Shown here: in pieces, positions 51,678-61,347 of the stretch
Position numbering within the stretch: the first letter of the stretch is position 1
Layout of the letters: each line of letters opens with the position of its first letter
NCBI RefSeq assembly: GCF_016909175.1
Contig: NZ_JAFBFI010000003.1
Coordinates: 62,001 to 126,000 of the forward strand
Direction: 5' to 3'
Length of the DNA: 64,000 nt
DNA from: Peribacillus deserti
GTDB taxonomy: Bacteria; Bacillota; Bacilli; Bacillales; DSM-1321
Position numbers and translations under genes: made by a program
Notes under the pieces: generated by a model
The model's database searches: none
The model's input: only the letters and a program-made list of their open reading frames with translations
What the model was told of the DNA's origin: nothing

Positions 51678-54600
51678 TTATATTTCTGAACTCTTAAACG
51701 ATTATTTTAGTCGAAATGGAGTAAAACCGGGAGATCGTTTTTATTTACAATTAGACAAAGAGTCAGAAGTATCACAGCTAATCCAGACATTAAGACAAAT
51801 CGAAGGGACACAGCCTTTTCCTTGGAGACATAAATTAGGGGAAGAATTTAGAACGTTTTATATTCCTTTTCAATCAGTTAAGCTTGTGGTTGCTAATACT
51901 TCTGAAGACGTTACACCTGATTTCCTAGTTACCTTAAGGAATCAGGCAGGAGAACAAAAAGATGATTGGAAGAATACTGCCTTGATCAGTATTGTTTCTG
52001 AACAGCTGGATTCCATCCAGGGAGGAAGCAGTGATCTTCAAAAGGAAGGGATGCCATTACATCCGTCATCACTGTTTAATAATCTTAAGTCTAGAATAGA
52101 AAAAAGCGACTTACAAAAAGTCGAAAAAATTATTTTGCTGGATAATTTAGATAACCTATTAAGGGAACAGCAATATCAGCAAATAACGTTTTTTGAATTT
52201 GAAGACATATTTACAACACTTCAAAAGGGTTCTATTGATGATACAGAATATTATAAGTTTGGTCTTTTTAAAGATCCTGATTTGGAAAGCTTTAAAGGGA
52301 AAGAGCAAAAGGAACGGTTAAATAAAAACCGTGAATTATTTGAGTTTGTCAGGAAAGTCCATGATTTCGGCCTTGGACAGGAAGAGCTAGAAAAAAGATT
52401 TGTACAGGATGGAGCCAGGGAATTAGCGGGAGAGAATTGGAAAGAGCAATCGTATACAAAAGTCCAACGTGCCATTATCAAAGCTGACCATGATAAAGTG
52501 GAATTTTTCTCAACAACAGTAGTTGATAAATTATTATACTGGGATAAACCAAACAAAGAAACAGCGGCAGGAAAACGCAAAAGACATATAGTGGTATTCA
52601 ATCCGGACGGAAATGAGCAGGTTCAGCTTCAGTTTGGATTTAATTTAATGGGCAATATTAAAAGCTTGTCTAAAGAATACCTCAAACCATTCAAGTCCAA
52701 TCCAAAAGATATAGGTATAGATGTAAAAACGAAAAATATTAGCGTAAGCATGAATGCAAAAAAAACAGAACCTACTTTTATAAAATTTGCATATAGGCAC
52801 GAAAACAAAGCAACAATGGGTGCTGAATTCTTAATAGCAGTTCTTCCAATTGAACCTATCTTCCTTGATAAATATAAATCGGTTTATTTTGTGGATCCGG
52901 ATAAAAGTGTCATTGAGATTCAATACGACGATAACAATTTAATCTTTAATAACAGGGTGGATCAAAAAAAGGTTGAAATTAAGGAACAAAATGAAACTGT
53001 TAGTGTTTCACAGGATGAACAGTTAATAGTTACACCTTTACCAGAGGCATTTAATGATGATGATGAATTGGCTTTCAAAATTAAATTGGATGATGTCACT
53101 ATTCCACTTCTATTAAAGAACGAGCTACAGGAATCTATGCCCATAACTGGCCAAAGATTATGGAAGCTTATTAGAGAAACAGGAAAAGATGTACTCTGGA
53201 TAAAGGAAAACAAGAGACTGGTTTTAGAGAACAGAGAATTCTATTTTCATTCTGAGTACCGAGAGTTTTTCGAATGGGAAAGTGAATGGATTGACATTGG
53301 TTTAAAGAGTGCCAGGTTTGAATCTGGGATCTTACAGTCTGAGGATATAAAGCTTAATGATGATTTGAGAGAAGCATACAGCCGATTCCTAACATATTTC
53401 AGTATTCGAAATTCCATTCCCAGCTTATGTAGTGTGACAGTGGAAATGAGGGAAAGGGCACTTGAGTACATCCATCAATATCAAAAAGAAATTAAAAATT
53501 TTAAAAATGGAACTCCTGCTGGTTCAAAAGGGATTGACCTATTTAAATTAGGCACCATTCAATCAAATGACACGTTTTATATAACTCCTTTCCATCCTTT
53601 GATGGTGGCTTATAAACTAAAATTATACGAACTGTTGGACTCAGAGGAATTGGATAATAGCATTCTAAATCGGTTAAATGCCGATTCACTTATTCCTTTC
53701 CTATATGATGAAAGAGCACTATACAAGCCGGAACATCAGAAAGCAGCAATGGAATGGCTGACTTTTAAACCGGTTAATACAATTTCCGTTTCAGATGCCA
53801 ATCAGTATCTGGCAAAAGTGGTAAGCGATAAAATTTCTCAGTTCAAAGAGCATTTCTCTTATTTGTTTATTGAAAAGTCAAAGGCACCGCTGCAGTTAAA
53901 TGTCATAAATATTTCGAATGATATAGAGGTTCTTAGAGGCATATTACAGTGGATGTTAAAAGAAATAGAAAAAACAGGTAAGGAAAATGTTAAACCTGTT
54001 GAGGTAACCCTCTATAAAGAAGAAAATACCGAAAGCTCATTTGACTTGTTTGCACGGACTGATACAGTCGATGAGTTTGAAAATTTATTTGATATAAAAC
54101 TGAAAGTAAAGGATATAGACTCAGAAGATTTATTGAGAACAATAAGAGAAAAACTATTCTTTTATAAGCAAGATCCAAATGCTTCATATCGATATGCTCA
54201 TATTTCATTCTACAAGATGCATGCACAAGAACATCATGCTGTCCAGCCAATGGACGACATGACATCAGGTATTGCGATAGAAGGTTTGTATTCAAGCGTC
54301 CCTTCAATGAAAGACGAAGAAACCTACAAGAGCGGATTCGGAACGAAGACGTACAGGATAGATGAGAAGAATTATCTTACTAGTACAGCCTTTTATGTAA
54401 ATGAACTAGCTGCCAATCTGCGGAATGAAGGGAATGACAGTTATAGGAAGGGAGAAGCGATTCTTTCTAGAACGACTACAGCCGATGAAAAAACTTTAGA
54501 AAAAGTATTTAAATCTTCTTATTGGGTGACCTTTGTTGACCCAACTGTAGATTTAGAATTCTTTAATAAATATGATGGAAATCTAGTAGTCATTCATTAT

Positions 54601-56952
54601 AGTGACCAATATTCTTCTTCCAGCCGATATGATGCTATCACGGTGACGGATAAATCTCAGCAGTATTATGCTGTAATTAAGGAATTCCTTCATCAAAAAG
54701 AAGTGGAAGGTACAGACGAACATGTCTTAAACACGATAAAAGCATTCAATACGTTTAATGGTGAATGGCTGTTAAGAATTATCGGAAGCAAAGGCCATTT
54801 TGATCGAGAAAAATTGAGTATACTTTCTGCCATTAAATATTCTGTTTCTTATTTTGATCATCCTGACATTACGTGGGTGCCCATTTCGCTTGAAGAAATT
54901 CTCAGAGTTGCAGGAGCAGTCAGCCTAAGCAGGTCAGATGGAATCTTTACTGCTAAAAACCTTGGAGTAAAGGGAAGCCATAGTGATGACTTGCTTCTTA
55001 TAGGTTTAGAGAATAAGGATGGCCATATAGCAGTGCATTTCTACCCTGTAGAAGTCAAAATTGGCTTTAATAGGGGAGAGGTTCTCGACAAAGCGAGAAA
55101 TCAAGTTCAAAAAACAAAAAAGCTTCTTATTGACACCCTTACAGGTGAAATGGGAGATACATTTACTGGCCGTTTTTATAGAAATTTCTTCGCGCAGCTG
55201 CTTATTTCTAATGCACAAAAATTAGAACAAAGCGGCTTCTGGTCAGACAAACCTTACAACCTGACTGGTGAAATTATTGAAAAACTGCTGAAGGATGACT
55301 TTAACGTTTCAAACGAGTTAACTCAATATATCGGCGATGGTGCGATCCTTTCGTTCCAAAAAGATGCAACCCATAGAAGTGCTGCATTAGATGAAAATGT
55401 TTTAATTCTAAATCTTACGGAACATGATGGTTATGATGGTTTAGTCAAACCAATTAAGCAGATGTGGCAATGGATTCAGCACCAGGACAATGACTTTATT
55501 AAAGAAGATATGCTTTCTTACAAATATAAAGGCGGAAGTATTCCTGAAGAGCCAGAACCAAAAGCTCTAATTACTGGTGATGAATTAGAACCATATGTAG
55601 TTGGTAAAGGTGAACAAGAAAATGAGGACCATCCTTTACTACAGAATGATGAGATGAATGAGGAACCGCAGGATGCTCAAGCTGCGAAAGAGGAAAAGGA
55701 TAAAAATCCTATCCCGGCTAATGAAGAAGTAAAGATAGAGAATGACGAAGAAATAGAGAAAGAAGATCCACACGACACTGAAGAGGCAAATGATGAATTT
55801 GTTGAAATTTCGGTTCCCGATAAGCCTCCTTTAGAGGAGCTTCGAATTAGGATAGGAAGAGCAGAAAATTCCGCCAGGGAAATCTACTGGGAATACGGAA
55901 ATAAAGGGTTAGCCAACAGGCACTTACTGATTTCAGGGAAGTCTGGGCAAGGAAAAACCTATTTCATGCAATGCCTTCTGCTGGAAAAATCAAAACTGGG
56001 ACTTCCTAGTATTGTAATAGACTATACAGAGGGATTCCTCCCAAATCAGCTGGAACCTGAATTCGTTGAGTTTTTAGGGGAAAAGCTAAAGCAAAAAATT
56101 GTTTACAGTGAGAAGCTTCCAATCAATCCATTTCAGAAAAATGTCCGGGATATCGGAGGTATACAGCTGCCAGAATCTAATACCGATGTAGCAGAACGAA
56201 TCAAGAGTGTGTTTGCTTCAGTTTATAAATCTCTGGGCATTCAGCAGCAAAATTCCATTTATGAAGCTGTATTAAATGGTTTGGATCAACATGACGACCA
56301 AATGACCTTACTAAAGCTGAAGGAGCTTCTTGATGAAGACGGAAGTACTTATGCCAAAACAGCTCTTTCTCAGATAAGGCCTCTTATCGACCGAAATCCA
56401 TTTAGCACTGAAAACGCGATTAATTGGAAAGATATTGTTGAAAGCAATGGGGAGGTCCATATTATCCAGCTTACCGGATTCCCTCGTGATGTACAGCTAA
56501 TGATTACTGAATTTATTCTTTGGGATCTATGGAACTATTCTGTAAGGTATGGCAATAAGAACAAACCAATGCCTGTTATCATGGATGAGGCCCAGAACCT
56601 GGATCACACCGAAAAGTCTCCTTCAGCTAGGATCTTAACGGAAGGGAGAAAATTTGGCTGGTCAGCCTGGTATGCAACACAATTCTTAAAATCTCAATTA
56701 GGTGCTGATGAGTTAGCAAGGCTTCAAAATTCATCTGAGAAAGTTTATTTTTCACCTCCTGAGCAAGAACTGTCTAATATTGCAGCAAGCTTGACTAAAG
56801 ATAATCAGGAGAAAAAATATTGGGAGAACAAGCTGGCAACCTTGAAAAAAGGACAGTGTATTGTACATGCCCCAATAAGGAAAGAAAATGGAGAGTTATC
56901 AAACCCATCGGTCACCGTTGTTGATATTATTCCTCTTTCTGAAAGAATATAA
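51658..56952 (+). CDS. dptH: Phosphorothioation-dependent restriction ATPase DptH
   Basis: The open frame begins at GTG 51637, but GGTGATG favours ATG 51658, a 20-base overlap with dptG; this gives 1764 residues. The N-terminal two thirds have no known motif. A strongly acidic linker (about residues 1298-1391) leads to a HerA/FtsK-like ATPase: Walker A GKSGQGKT at 1427-1434, Walker B MPVIMDEAQNLD with D1643, and the arginine-rich sensor LTEGRKFGWSAWYATQFLKS. DptH (DndH) supplies DNA-translocating activity for restriction. It ends at a bidirectional terminator facing the second DndD/DndE operon. Confidence 0.92.
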   Translation: MSSQFYNYISELLNDYFSRNGVKPGDRFYLQLDKESEVSQLIQTLRQIEGTQPFPWRHKLGEEFRTFYIPFQSVKLVVANTSEDVTPDFLVTLRNQAGEQKDDWKNTALISIVSEQLDSIQGGSSDLQKEGMPLHPSSLFNNLKSRIEKSDLQKVEKIILLDNLDNLLREQQYQQITFFEFEDIFTTLQKGSIDDTEYYKFGLFKDPDLESFKGKEQKERLNKNRELFEFVRKVHDFGLGQEELEKRFVQDGARELAGENWKEQSYTKVQRAIIKADHDKVEFFSTTVVDKLLYWDKPNKETAAGKRKRHIVVFNPDGNEQVQLQFGFNLMGNIKSLSKEYLKPFKSNPKDIGIDVKTKNISVSMNAKKTEPTFIKFAYRHENKATMGAEFLIAVLPIEPIFLDKYKSVYFVDPDKSVIEIQYDDNNLIFNNRVDQKKVEIKEQNETVSVSQDEQLIVTPLPEAFNDDDELAFKIKLDDVTIPLLLKNELQESMPITGQRLWKLIRETGKDVLWIKENKRLVLENREFYFHSEYREFFEWESEWIDIGLKSARFESGILQSEDIKLNDDLREAYSRFLTYFSIRNSIPSLCSVTVEMRERALEYIHQYQKEIKNFKNGTPAGSKGIDLFKLGTIQSNDTFYITPFHPLMVAYKLKLYELLDSEELDNSILNRLNADSLIPFLYDERALYKPEHQKAAMEWLTFKPVNTISVSDANQYLAKVVSDKISQFKEHFSYLFIEKSKAPLQLNVINISNDIEVLRGILQWMLKEIEKTGKENVKPVEVTLYKEENTESSFDLFARTDTVDEFENLFDIKLKVKDIDSEDLLRTIREKLFFYKQDPNASYRYAHISFYKMHAQEHHAVQPMDDMTSGIAIEGLYSSVPSMKDEETYKSGFGTKTYRIDEKNYLTSTAFYVNELAANLRNEGNDSYRKGEAILSRTTTADEKTLEKVFKSSYWVTFVDPTVDLEFFNKYDGNLVVIHYSDQYSSSSRYDAITVTDKSQQYYAVIKEFLHQKEVEGTDEHVLNTIKAFNTFNGEWLLRIIGSKGHFDREKLSILSAIKYSVSYFDHPDITWVPISLEEILRVAGAVSLSRSDGIFTAKNLGVKGSHSDDLLLIGLENKDGHIAVHFYPVEVKIGFNRGEVLDKARNQVQKTKKLLIDTLTGEMGDTFTGRFYRNFFAQLLISNAQKLEQSGFWSDKPYNLTGEIIEKLLKDDFNVSNELTQYIGDGAILSFQKDATHRSAALDENVLILNLTEHDGYDGLVKPIKQMWQWIQHQDNDFIKEDMLSYKYKGGSIPEEPEPKALITGDELEPYVVGKGEQENEDHPLLQNDEMNEEPQDAQAAKEEKDKNPIPANEEVKIENDEEIEKEDPHDTEEANDEFVEISVPDKPPLEELRIRIGRAENSAREIYWEYGNKGLANRHLLISGKSGQGKTYFMQCLLLEKSKLGLPSIVIDYTEGFLPNQLEPEFVEFLGEKLKQKIVYSEKLPINPFQKNVRDIGGIQLPESNTDVAERIKSVFASVYKSLGIQQQNSIYEAVLNGLDQHDDQMTLLKLKELLDEDGSTYAKTALSQIRPLIDRNPFSTENAINWKDIVESNGEVHIIQLTGFPRDVQLMITEFILWDLWNYSVRYGNKNKPMPVIMDEAQNLDHTEKSPSARILTEGRKFGWSAWYATQFLKSQLGADELARLQNSSEKVYFSPPEQELSNIAASLTKDNQEKKYWENKLATLKKGQCIVHAPIRKENGELSNPSVTVVDIIPLSERI

Positions 56953-56954
56953 AT

Positions 56955-56992
56955 AAAAATCCCACCTGGAAAAGGTGGGATTTTTATTTATA
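56955..56992. terminator. Bidirectional terminator between dptH and the second DndE-like gene
   Basis: AAAAATCCCACC and GGTGGGATTTTT form a 12-bp stem around TGGAAAA, T-runs on both sides. It ends both convergent operons. Confidence 0.93.
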
Positions 56993-57353
56993 AAATACTT
57001 AATCTGAAATCTTCCATAGACGTCTTGCTATTAAGAATATCTTTTAAGGTTCTCAATCCTTTTTCGATATAAGACAGCATATGTTTCTGGATTTCTTCAT
57101 CATCGATTGATTTGTTTACCTCATTAATGATGAGGTGTTTAAAGAGTAAGAACTCTTTGTCTTTAATAATAGAATCTGGGATGGTCCAGCGGTTACTTCC
57201 TGGGTACTCCTCGTGAACCGGGCCGTTAGAAACTGCTATTCCTTTTGCAAGGGCAACTTTTATGGCCATTGGCCTTTCGACCTCAAGTGATTCAGCAATC
57301 AAATCTAAAATTTTTTTTCCTTCTTCAGATAAAGACATTTTTCGGTTAGACAT
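56988..57353 (-). CDS. DndE-like protein, second copy
   Basis: The 121-residue protein follows the DndE plan: an N-terminal helix-turn-helix-like part (MSLSEEGKKILDLIAESLEV, PMAIKVALAKGIA), a short middle, and a C-terminal DDEEIQKHMLSYIEKGLRTL that matches DEEYFPDLFNAHLERGIGLL of the classical DndE. It is clearly a diverged paralogue. It is the last gene of a three-gene minus-strand operon, five bases after the DndD-like gene. There is no second DndC, so it cannot make phosphorothioate by itself. Possible roles are DNA recognition for the second ATPase or a modified restriction module; this is inferred. Confidence 0.75.
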   Translation of the reverse strand: MSNRKMSLSEEGKKILDLIAESLEVERPMAIKVALAKGIAVSNGPVHEEYPGSNRWTIPDSIIKDKEFLLFKHLIINEVNKSIDDEEIQKHMLSYIEKGLRTLKDILNSKTSMEDFRLSIL

Positions 57354-57358
57354 TTAAA

Positions 57359-59374
57359 TCACCCTTTAACAAATTGGAAATAACCGTCTCGTATGACTGT
57401 GTATTTCTTTTCTTCGTTGTAATCAAGCATATATTGCTTATAAGAATTCTTTTCCATCAGTTTTACATACTCTTGTGTAATTTCAGTATCAGTTGACAAA
57501 ATAATAACCTGTTCGCTTAATTCTTTATAATAGTGATTAATTAGATGGTTTCTATGATAGCTATCAAGTCTTCCTAATGGAGTATCAATTACCACCGGCA
57601 ATGAAAGGTCAGATGCTTTGGTAAGAGCCCAGATTAATGCTGAAGAAATCATTTGCATTTCCCCGGCAGATCGGTCTTGTATACTAATTTCCTTCATTCG
57701 ATCATTATATAAACGAATAGTATAGGTATCGATGTCAAATTCAATATTGCCAAATTCATCTTGCTTTCGAAACAACTGACGCAGCATGCTGGAGAATTCT
57801 TCCTTAATTAAAGTTGCTTTTAAGGTTGTTACTTCTGTGACGTATTGTTCCATTGCCTTAATTGCTTTTTCAACTTGTACGCTTTGCTGACGCAGCTCCT
57901 CAAAATTGCCACCCTTGTTGGATAAGCGGCTTATATTATTTTTAATACTGGCTCTCTCATCCAAAGCGTTGTTTAAACGCAGATTTAATGATTTAAGACG
58001 GAGATTTTTTTCGCCAACAGCTTTTGTAAGTAGATCGATTCGTTCATTTTCTTCCTCAATGTCCACTGACTCGGGAGCATTTCGAATTTCAACTTCTAAT
58101 GCTTCAAGCTCTTGCTGCAGTTTTTCTATTTTATTTATATAATTGGCTGCCTGCATTTTATCTTTGATAGCAAGATTTATTAGATAGCTATATTCGTTAT
58201 TGGATATATCATGTAATTCTTTGAAATCTTCCGGAACAGTATGCTTGATTGCATTTTCCTTGATCCAGATATCCTCTCCAAGCTTGCTAATCTGTTCTAA
58301 TTGCTCATGGTTTAGTGGGGGAGTAATACTTTGATTTAGAAGCTGGTTAATAAACTTTCGATAAGGAGTCAAGGAAGCATCTCGTAAGATTTTTTTATGA
58401 TTAAACTCATTTTCAAGTTTTAACTGCTTTTTTAATTTCGAAATTTTATCTCCTAAAATAATACTTATCATATTTTGCTTTAGGAAATCATTTAAACTGT
58501 CAGTAGCAAGCTTTAATTCAGTTGATACGCGTGACTGCTGTTTCACAATTGATTCCCGAGACTTTGAGTTCAGGGATATTTTTTTGCTCCGTTCTGTTTT
58601 TGTTTTTTCAATAATTTCTTCATTACTAAGAATTTCAGCTCTTAATTTCTTTTTCCTAGATTCTAGATTCGTAATAGACAAATCTACCTCATCTAACTGT
58701 GTCTGGAAAGCAGATAGTTTTCCCTGTCCTGCGGCCTTTGCCAGCTGATTGTCTAATGAGTTTTTAAGTGCACGTAAATCAACAAGAAGTTGTTTATAAG
58801 CTTCCATACCAGTAATTTTATGAATAGCAGCTTTCATTTCATTACTATTCTGACGTAAGATAATATCCTTAATTTCCTCACCATCAAAAATAAAAAAAGG
58901 AGCCGCATGATATGGAATGATACGGTCAATAAACCTATTGTATGCTTCAATGTTTTCGATGCGAGCATGCTTAGCCATCTTTGAACCGGCTTTTCTTATC
59001 TCAAGCTCACGTTGCTCATGAGTAACGGATTTATATTGATCAAAGAACCACTTAATTCTAAGTGTCCATTCTTCCCCTGAATCAGTTTCTAAGCTTAAGG
59101 AAACAGAACATTCACGACCGCCTTCATCAAAAAAGGTATTGTTGAGAACATTAGAGAAAAGCCTTTTATGCTCTGAGTCCGTCATGCCTCTCTTTCCAAA
59201 CAGTATGTATAATATTGCTTTTAATATGGTCGTTTTACCTGCGCCATTAAGACCACCAAGAAGGATAATATTTTGGCCTTTATCCTCTCTGACATCCTTA
59301 GGAATATACAGGTCAACCTCTTGAATACCATAGTATGTTTTATAATTATTAAATTTGAGTTTCTTTAAAAGCAT
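57359..59374 (-). CDS. DndD-like SMC ATPase, second copy
   Basis: The 671-residue ATPase has Walker A GGLNGAGKT at 40-48, the FIFDGEEIKDIILRQNS loop near 165, a long coiled-coil, ABC signature DRSAGEMQM near 567-575, and Walker B VVIDTPLGRLD with D597. The fold order is that of DndD, but the sequence differs widely from the classical DndD at 43072, so it is not a recent duplication. It overlaps the upstream 74-aa gene by one base (TAATG). With the DndE-like protein it forms a separate module whose task within the Dnd-Dpt system I cannot name; a sensing or abortive role is possible. Confidence 0.85.
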   Translation of the reverse strand: MLLKKLKFNNYKTYYGIQEVDLYIPKDVREDKGQNIILLGGLNGAGKTTILKAILYILFGKRGMTDSEHKRLFSNVLNNTFFDEGGRECSVSLSLETDSGEEWTLRIKWFFDQYKSVTHEQRELEIRKAGSKMAKHARIENIEAYNRFIDRIIPYHAAPFFIFDGEEIKDIILRQNSNEMKAAIHKITGMEAYKQLLVDLRALKNSLDNQLAKAAGQGKLSAFQTQLDEVDLSITNLESRKKKLRAEILSNEEIIEKTKTERSKKISLNSKSRESIVKQQSRVSTELKLATDSLNDFLKQNMISIILGDKISKLKKQLKLENEFNHKKILRDASLTPYRKFINQLLNQSITPPLNHEQLEQISKLGEDIWIKENAIKHTVPEDFKELHDISNNEYSYLINLAIKDKMQAANYINKIEKLQQELEALEVEIRNAPESVDIEEENERIDLLTKAVGEKNLRLKSLNLRLNNALDERASIKNNISRLSNKGGNFEELRQQSVQVEKAIKAMEQYVTEVTTLKATLIKEEFSSMLRQLFRKQDEFGNIEFDIDTYTIRLYNDRMKEISIQDRSAGEMQMISSALIWALTKASDLSLPVVIDTPLGRLDSYHRNHLINHYYKELSEQVIILSTDTEITQEYVKLMEKNSYKQYMLDYNEEKKYTVIRDGYFQFVKG

Positions 59375-59598
59375 TATTTACCACCCGTATTATCTTCTTT
59401 AGAAAGATATTTAATTAAATCCTGGTATTCCGTGATCCTGGTTCCATTTGGAACATTTTCATAAGAAAACTTTTTTGCAGCTTTAAGCAGCTCGGAGGCA
59501 AGCTTAATTGGAATATCATTTTGTTTGCACACGCGATTTAATACTTCTAGCTCTCTTTTCCTGTTGTCTTTCATTAAAAAGTTCACCTTTTCATTCAT
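59374..59598 (-). CDS. Small protein of the second DndD/E module (74 aa)
   Basis: The 74-residue cytoplasmic protein is helical and basic (KDNRKRELEVLNRVCKQNDI, LASELLKAAKKFSYENV) with a C-terminal KYLSKEDNTGGK. It is the first gene of the operon with the second DndD-like ATPase and ends in TAATG, so translation is coupled. Small proteins of this size are known companions of DNA-modification systems; I recall a family annotated in that way, but I cannot confirm membership. An AT-rich promoter region lies between it and the HNH gene. Confidence 0.7.
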   Translation of the reverse strand: MNEKVNFLMKDNRKRELEVLNRVCKQNDIPIKLASELLKAAKKFSYENVPNGTRITEYQDLIKYLSKEDNTGGK

Positions 59599-59749
59599 AA
59601 AATAGTTTCGTTCTTGACAATATAGGATACTAGTATTTTACCATAATAAAGTAGTATATTTACATTTTCATTACGTTTGTATTACTGACAAAATAACCCA
59701 TTCAATATGTGCTTATATTAAAAATTCACAAGAGGTTAGGTGAACATTC

Positions 59750-60745
59750 TTGAGTTGGAAGCTGCAGATAGGAGAAATAAAAGAAAGTTATCTTACAGAA
59801 GAAGATATTTGGCAGGCAATCAATAATTTTTTCTTCCGTGGACATCAGACTATGTCATATAAATACGGTTTTTTTAAATCAATAATAGAAAATCTTTATA
59901 ATGTAAATAACAAGTTAGAAATGTCTTATGATAAGCTATTTTACTCATTTACGAAAATATACTGGAACCTCGTTGTTCATCATGGCTTCAGACAATCGAA
60001 TAACAAGAATCAAGTTTCTACTATTCAAAGAGTATTACAAGATCACTGTCTTAAAAATAACATTCCACAAGTATGGACCTTTGACAAGTTGCCTGATTTA
60101 GCTCAGTTAAAAATCATCAATGATATAAAAAAACAAGGGAAAAGGTATGTGATTGGAGCATTTTATGGCGATACGAAGGAGGTATTCTATGCATTTGATC
60201 TTAAAGCAGAATATATAAAACTCAATCCTCCGGTTTATAAATTCCTTCAAAAACACCAGAGAACCATAACTTATCTTATCAATTACCATCTGGCAAAGTT
60301 CTTAGAAAGAAACAATTCAGTCCCAAGTATTAACTATTTACTTAAAAAAGTAGAAGACATTTCAAAACGGAGTTCATTAGAAGATTTTTATAATATCTTA
60401 ATTAAATACGATGAGAAGAGATGCTTTTATTGTGGGAAAAGCCTTTCTAATGCAAGAAAATTAGCTCATGTGGATCATTTTATCCCATGGAGCTTCATTC
60501 AAAACGACAATTTATGGAACTTAGTCATATCATGCCAAACCTGCAATATTAAAAAGAAAGATAAGCTTGCTGATGAATGTTTTCTTGAGACAATCGTAGA
60601 AAGAAATAATCATTTAATAAATATAGTGAATGCAGAGGAAAAAGATGATTTTTATGAATATGAGGAAAGAAAGCTTATTAGTTTATATGAATATTCAAAG
60701 TATAATGGGTATATTGATTTGTGGCATCCGAATAGCTCAAATTAA
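59750..60745 (+). CDS. HNH endonuclease, possible phosphorothioation-linked nuclease
   Basis: The 331-residue protein has a C-terminal HNH domain: CFYCGK (C225, C228), HVDHFIPW (H240, D242, H243), LWNLVISCQTCNIKKK (C262, C265). The N-terminal 200 residues are helical and of unknown family and would supply DNA specificity. TTG start with AGGTGA seven bases upstream. It sits beside the second DndD/E operon in the defence island. HNH enzymes that recognise phosphorothioate DNA (McrA type) exist, but those carry an SBD domain that I do not see, so the link is contextual. Confidence 0.85.
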   Translation: MSWKLQIGEIKESYLTEEDIWQAINNFFFRGHQTMSYKYGFFKSIIENLYNVNNKLEMSYDKLFYSFTKIYWNLVVHHGFRQSNNKNQVSTIQRVLQDHCLKNNIPQVWTFDKLPDLAQLKIINDIKKQGKRYVIGAFYGDTKEVFYAFDLKAEYIKLNPPVYKFLQKHQRTITYLINYHLAKFLERNNSVPSINYLLKKVEDISKRSSLEDFYNILIKYDEKRCFYCGKSLSNARKLAHVDHFIPWSFIQNDNLWNLVISCQTCNIKKKDKLADECFLETIVERNNHLINIVNAEEKDDFYEYEERKLISLYEYSKYNGYIDLWHPNSSN

Positions 60746-60775
60746 TAAGGATATTAAAATATAATTATTTAAGAT

Positions 60776-60964
60776 ATGACGCAAATAATGCACGGCGAAG
60801 AAAAACTCATCGTCAATTCCGACAAAGGAAACCTACTTAGAGAATTAATCAGTTCTATGGAAATCTGCGAACACTTTTATTTTAGCGTTGCCTTTATTAA
60901 TTTTAGTGATCTACAACTTCTGCTAGATCCAATTAGAGATGCAGGTAAAAGAGGGATTACCTAA
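60776..60964 (+). pseudogene. Truncated N-terminus of a PLD-type / helicase defence protein
   Basis: The frame encodes HGEEKLIVNSDKGNLLRELI followed by CEHFYFSVAFINFSDLQLLL and then stops at codon 62. This is the typical beginning of large DEAD/DEAH helicases with an N-terminal phospholipase-D-like nuclease domain (DUF3427 group). The rest of such a protein (about 900 residues) is absent, so the gene is truncated. Confidence 0.7.
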
Positions 60965-61074
60965 AATATGATGGTGCTTCGGATCCACATTGTTGATCCT
61001 TATTAATCCATTCTTTTATTAAGTAAAAAGGAAATATAATAATAATGTCGAATTTATTATTAGGAGGAGGGAAT

Positions 61075-61347
61075 ATGCGTTATTTTATTGTCTATGTTAC
61101 TTTTATTGATAATCGTACGGAAAATTTTTGGTTTAAGAGTAAATCGGGATCTTTACTCCTATCTCAATTGAGTAAATATCCAAAAGGGATCATCGCTACT
61201 AATAAATTTAGTTTTTCTACAAACAATGCTTTATCAGTATTTATCCTCGAAGTAGATTTGTTAATACAGCCCCAATTATCGAAAAATGATTTTGCAATTC
61301 TTAATGAGAATGCTTGTTATAATTATTTTGATATGGATCATTACTAA
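61075..61347 (+). CDS. Hypothetical protein (90 aa)
   Basis: The frame is open from 61045, but AGGAGGAGGG just before ATG 61075 sets the start. The 90-residue product begins MRYFIVYVTFIDNRTENFWF and ends YFDMDHY; it is a small alpha/beta-type soluble protein with several aromatic residues. The strong ribosome site supports translation. I do not recognise the family. It lies at the degraded right edge of the island. Confidence 0.6.
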   Translation: MRYFIVYVTFIDNRTENFWFKSKSGSLLLSQLSKYPKGIIATNKFSFSTNNALSVFILEVDLLIQPQLSKNDFAILNENACYNYFDMDHY

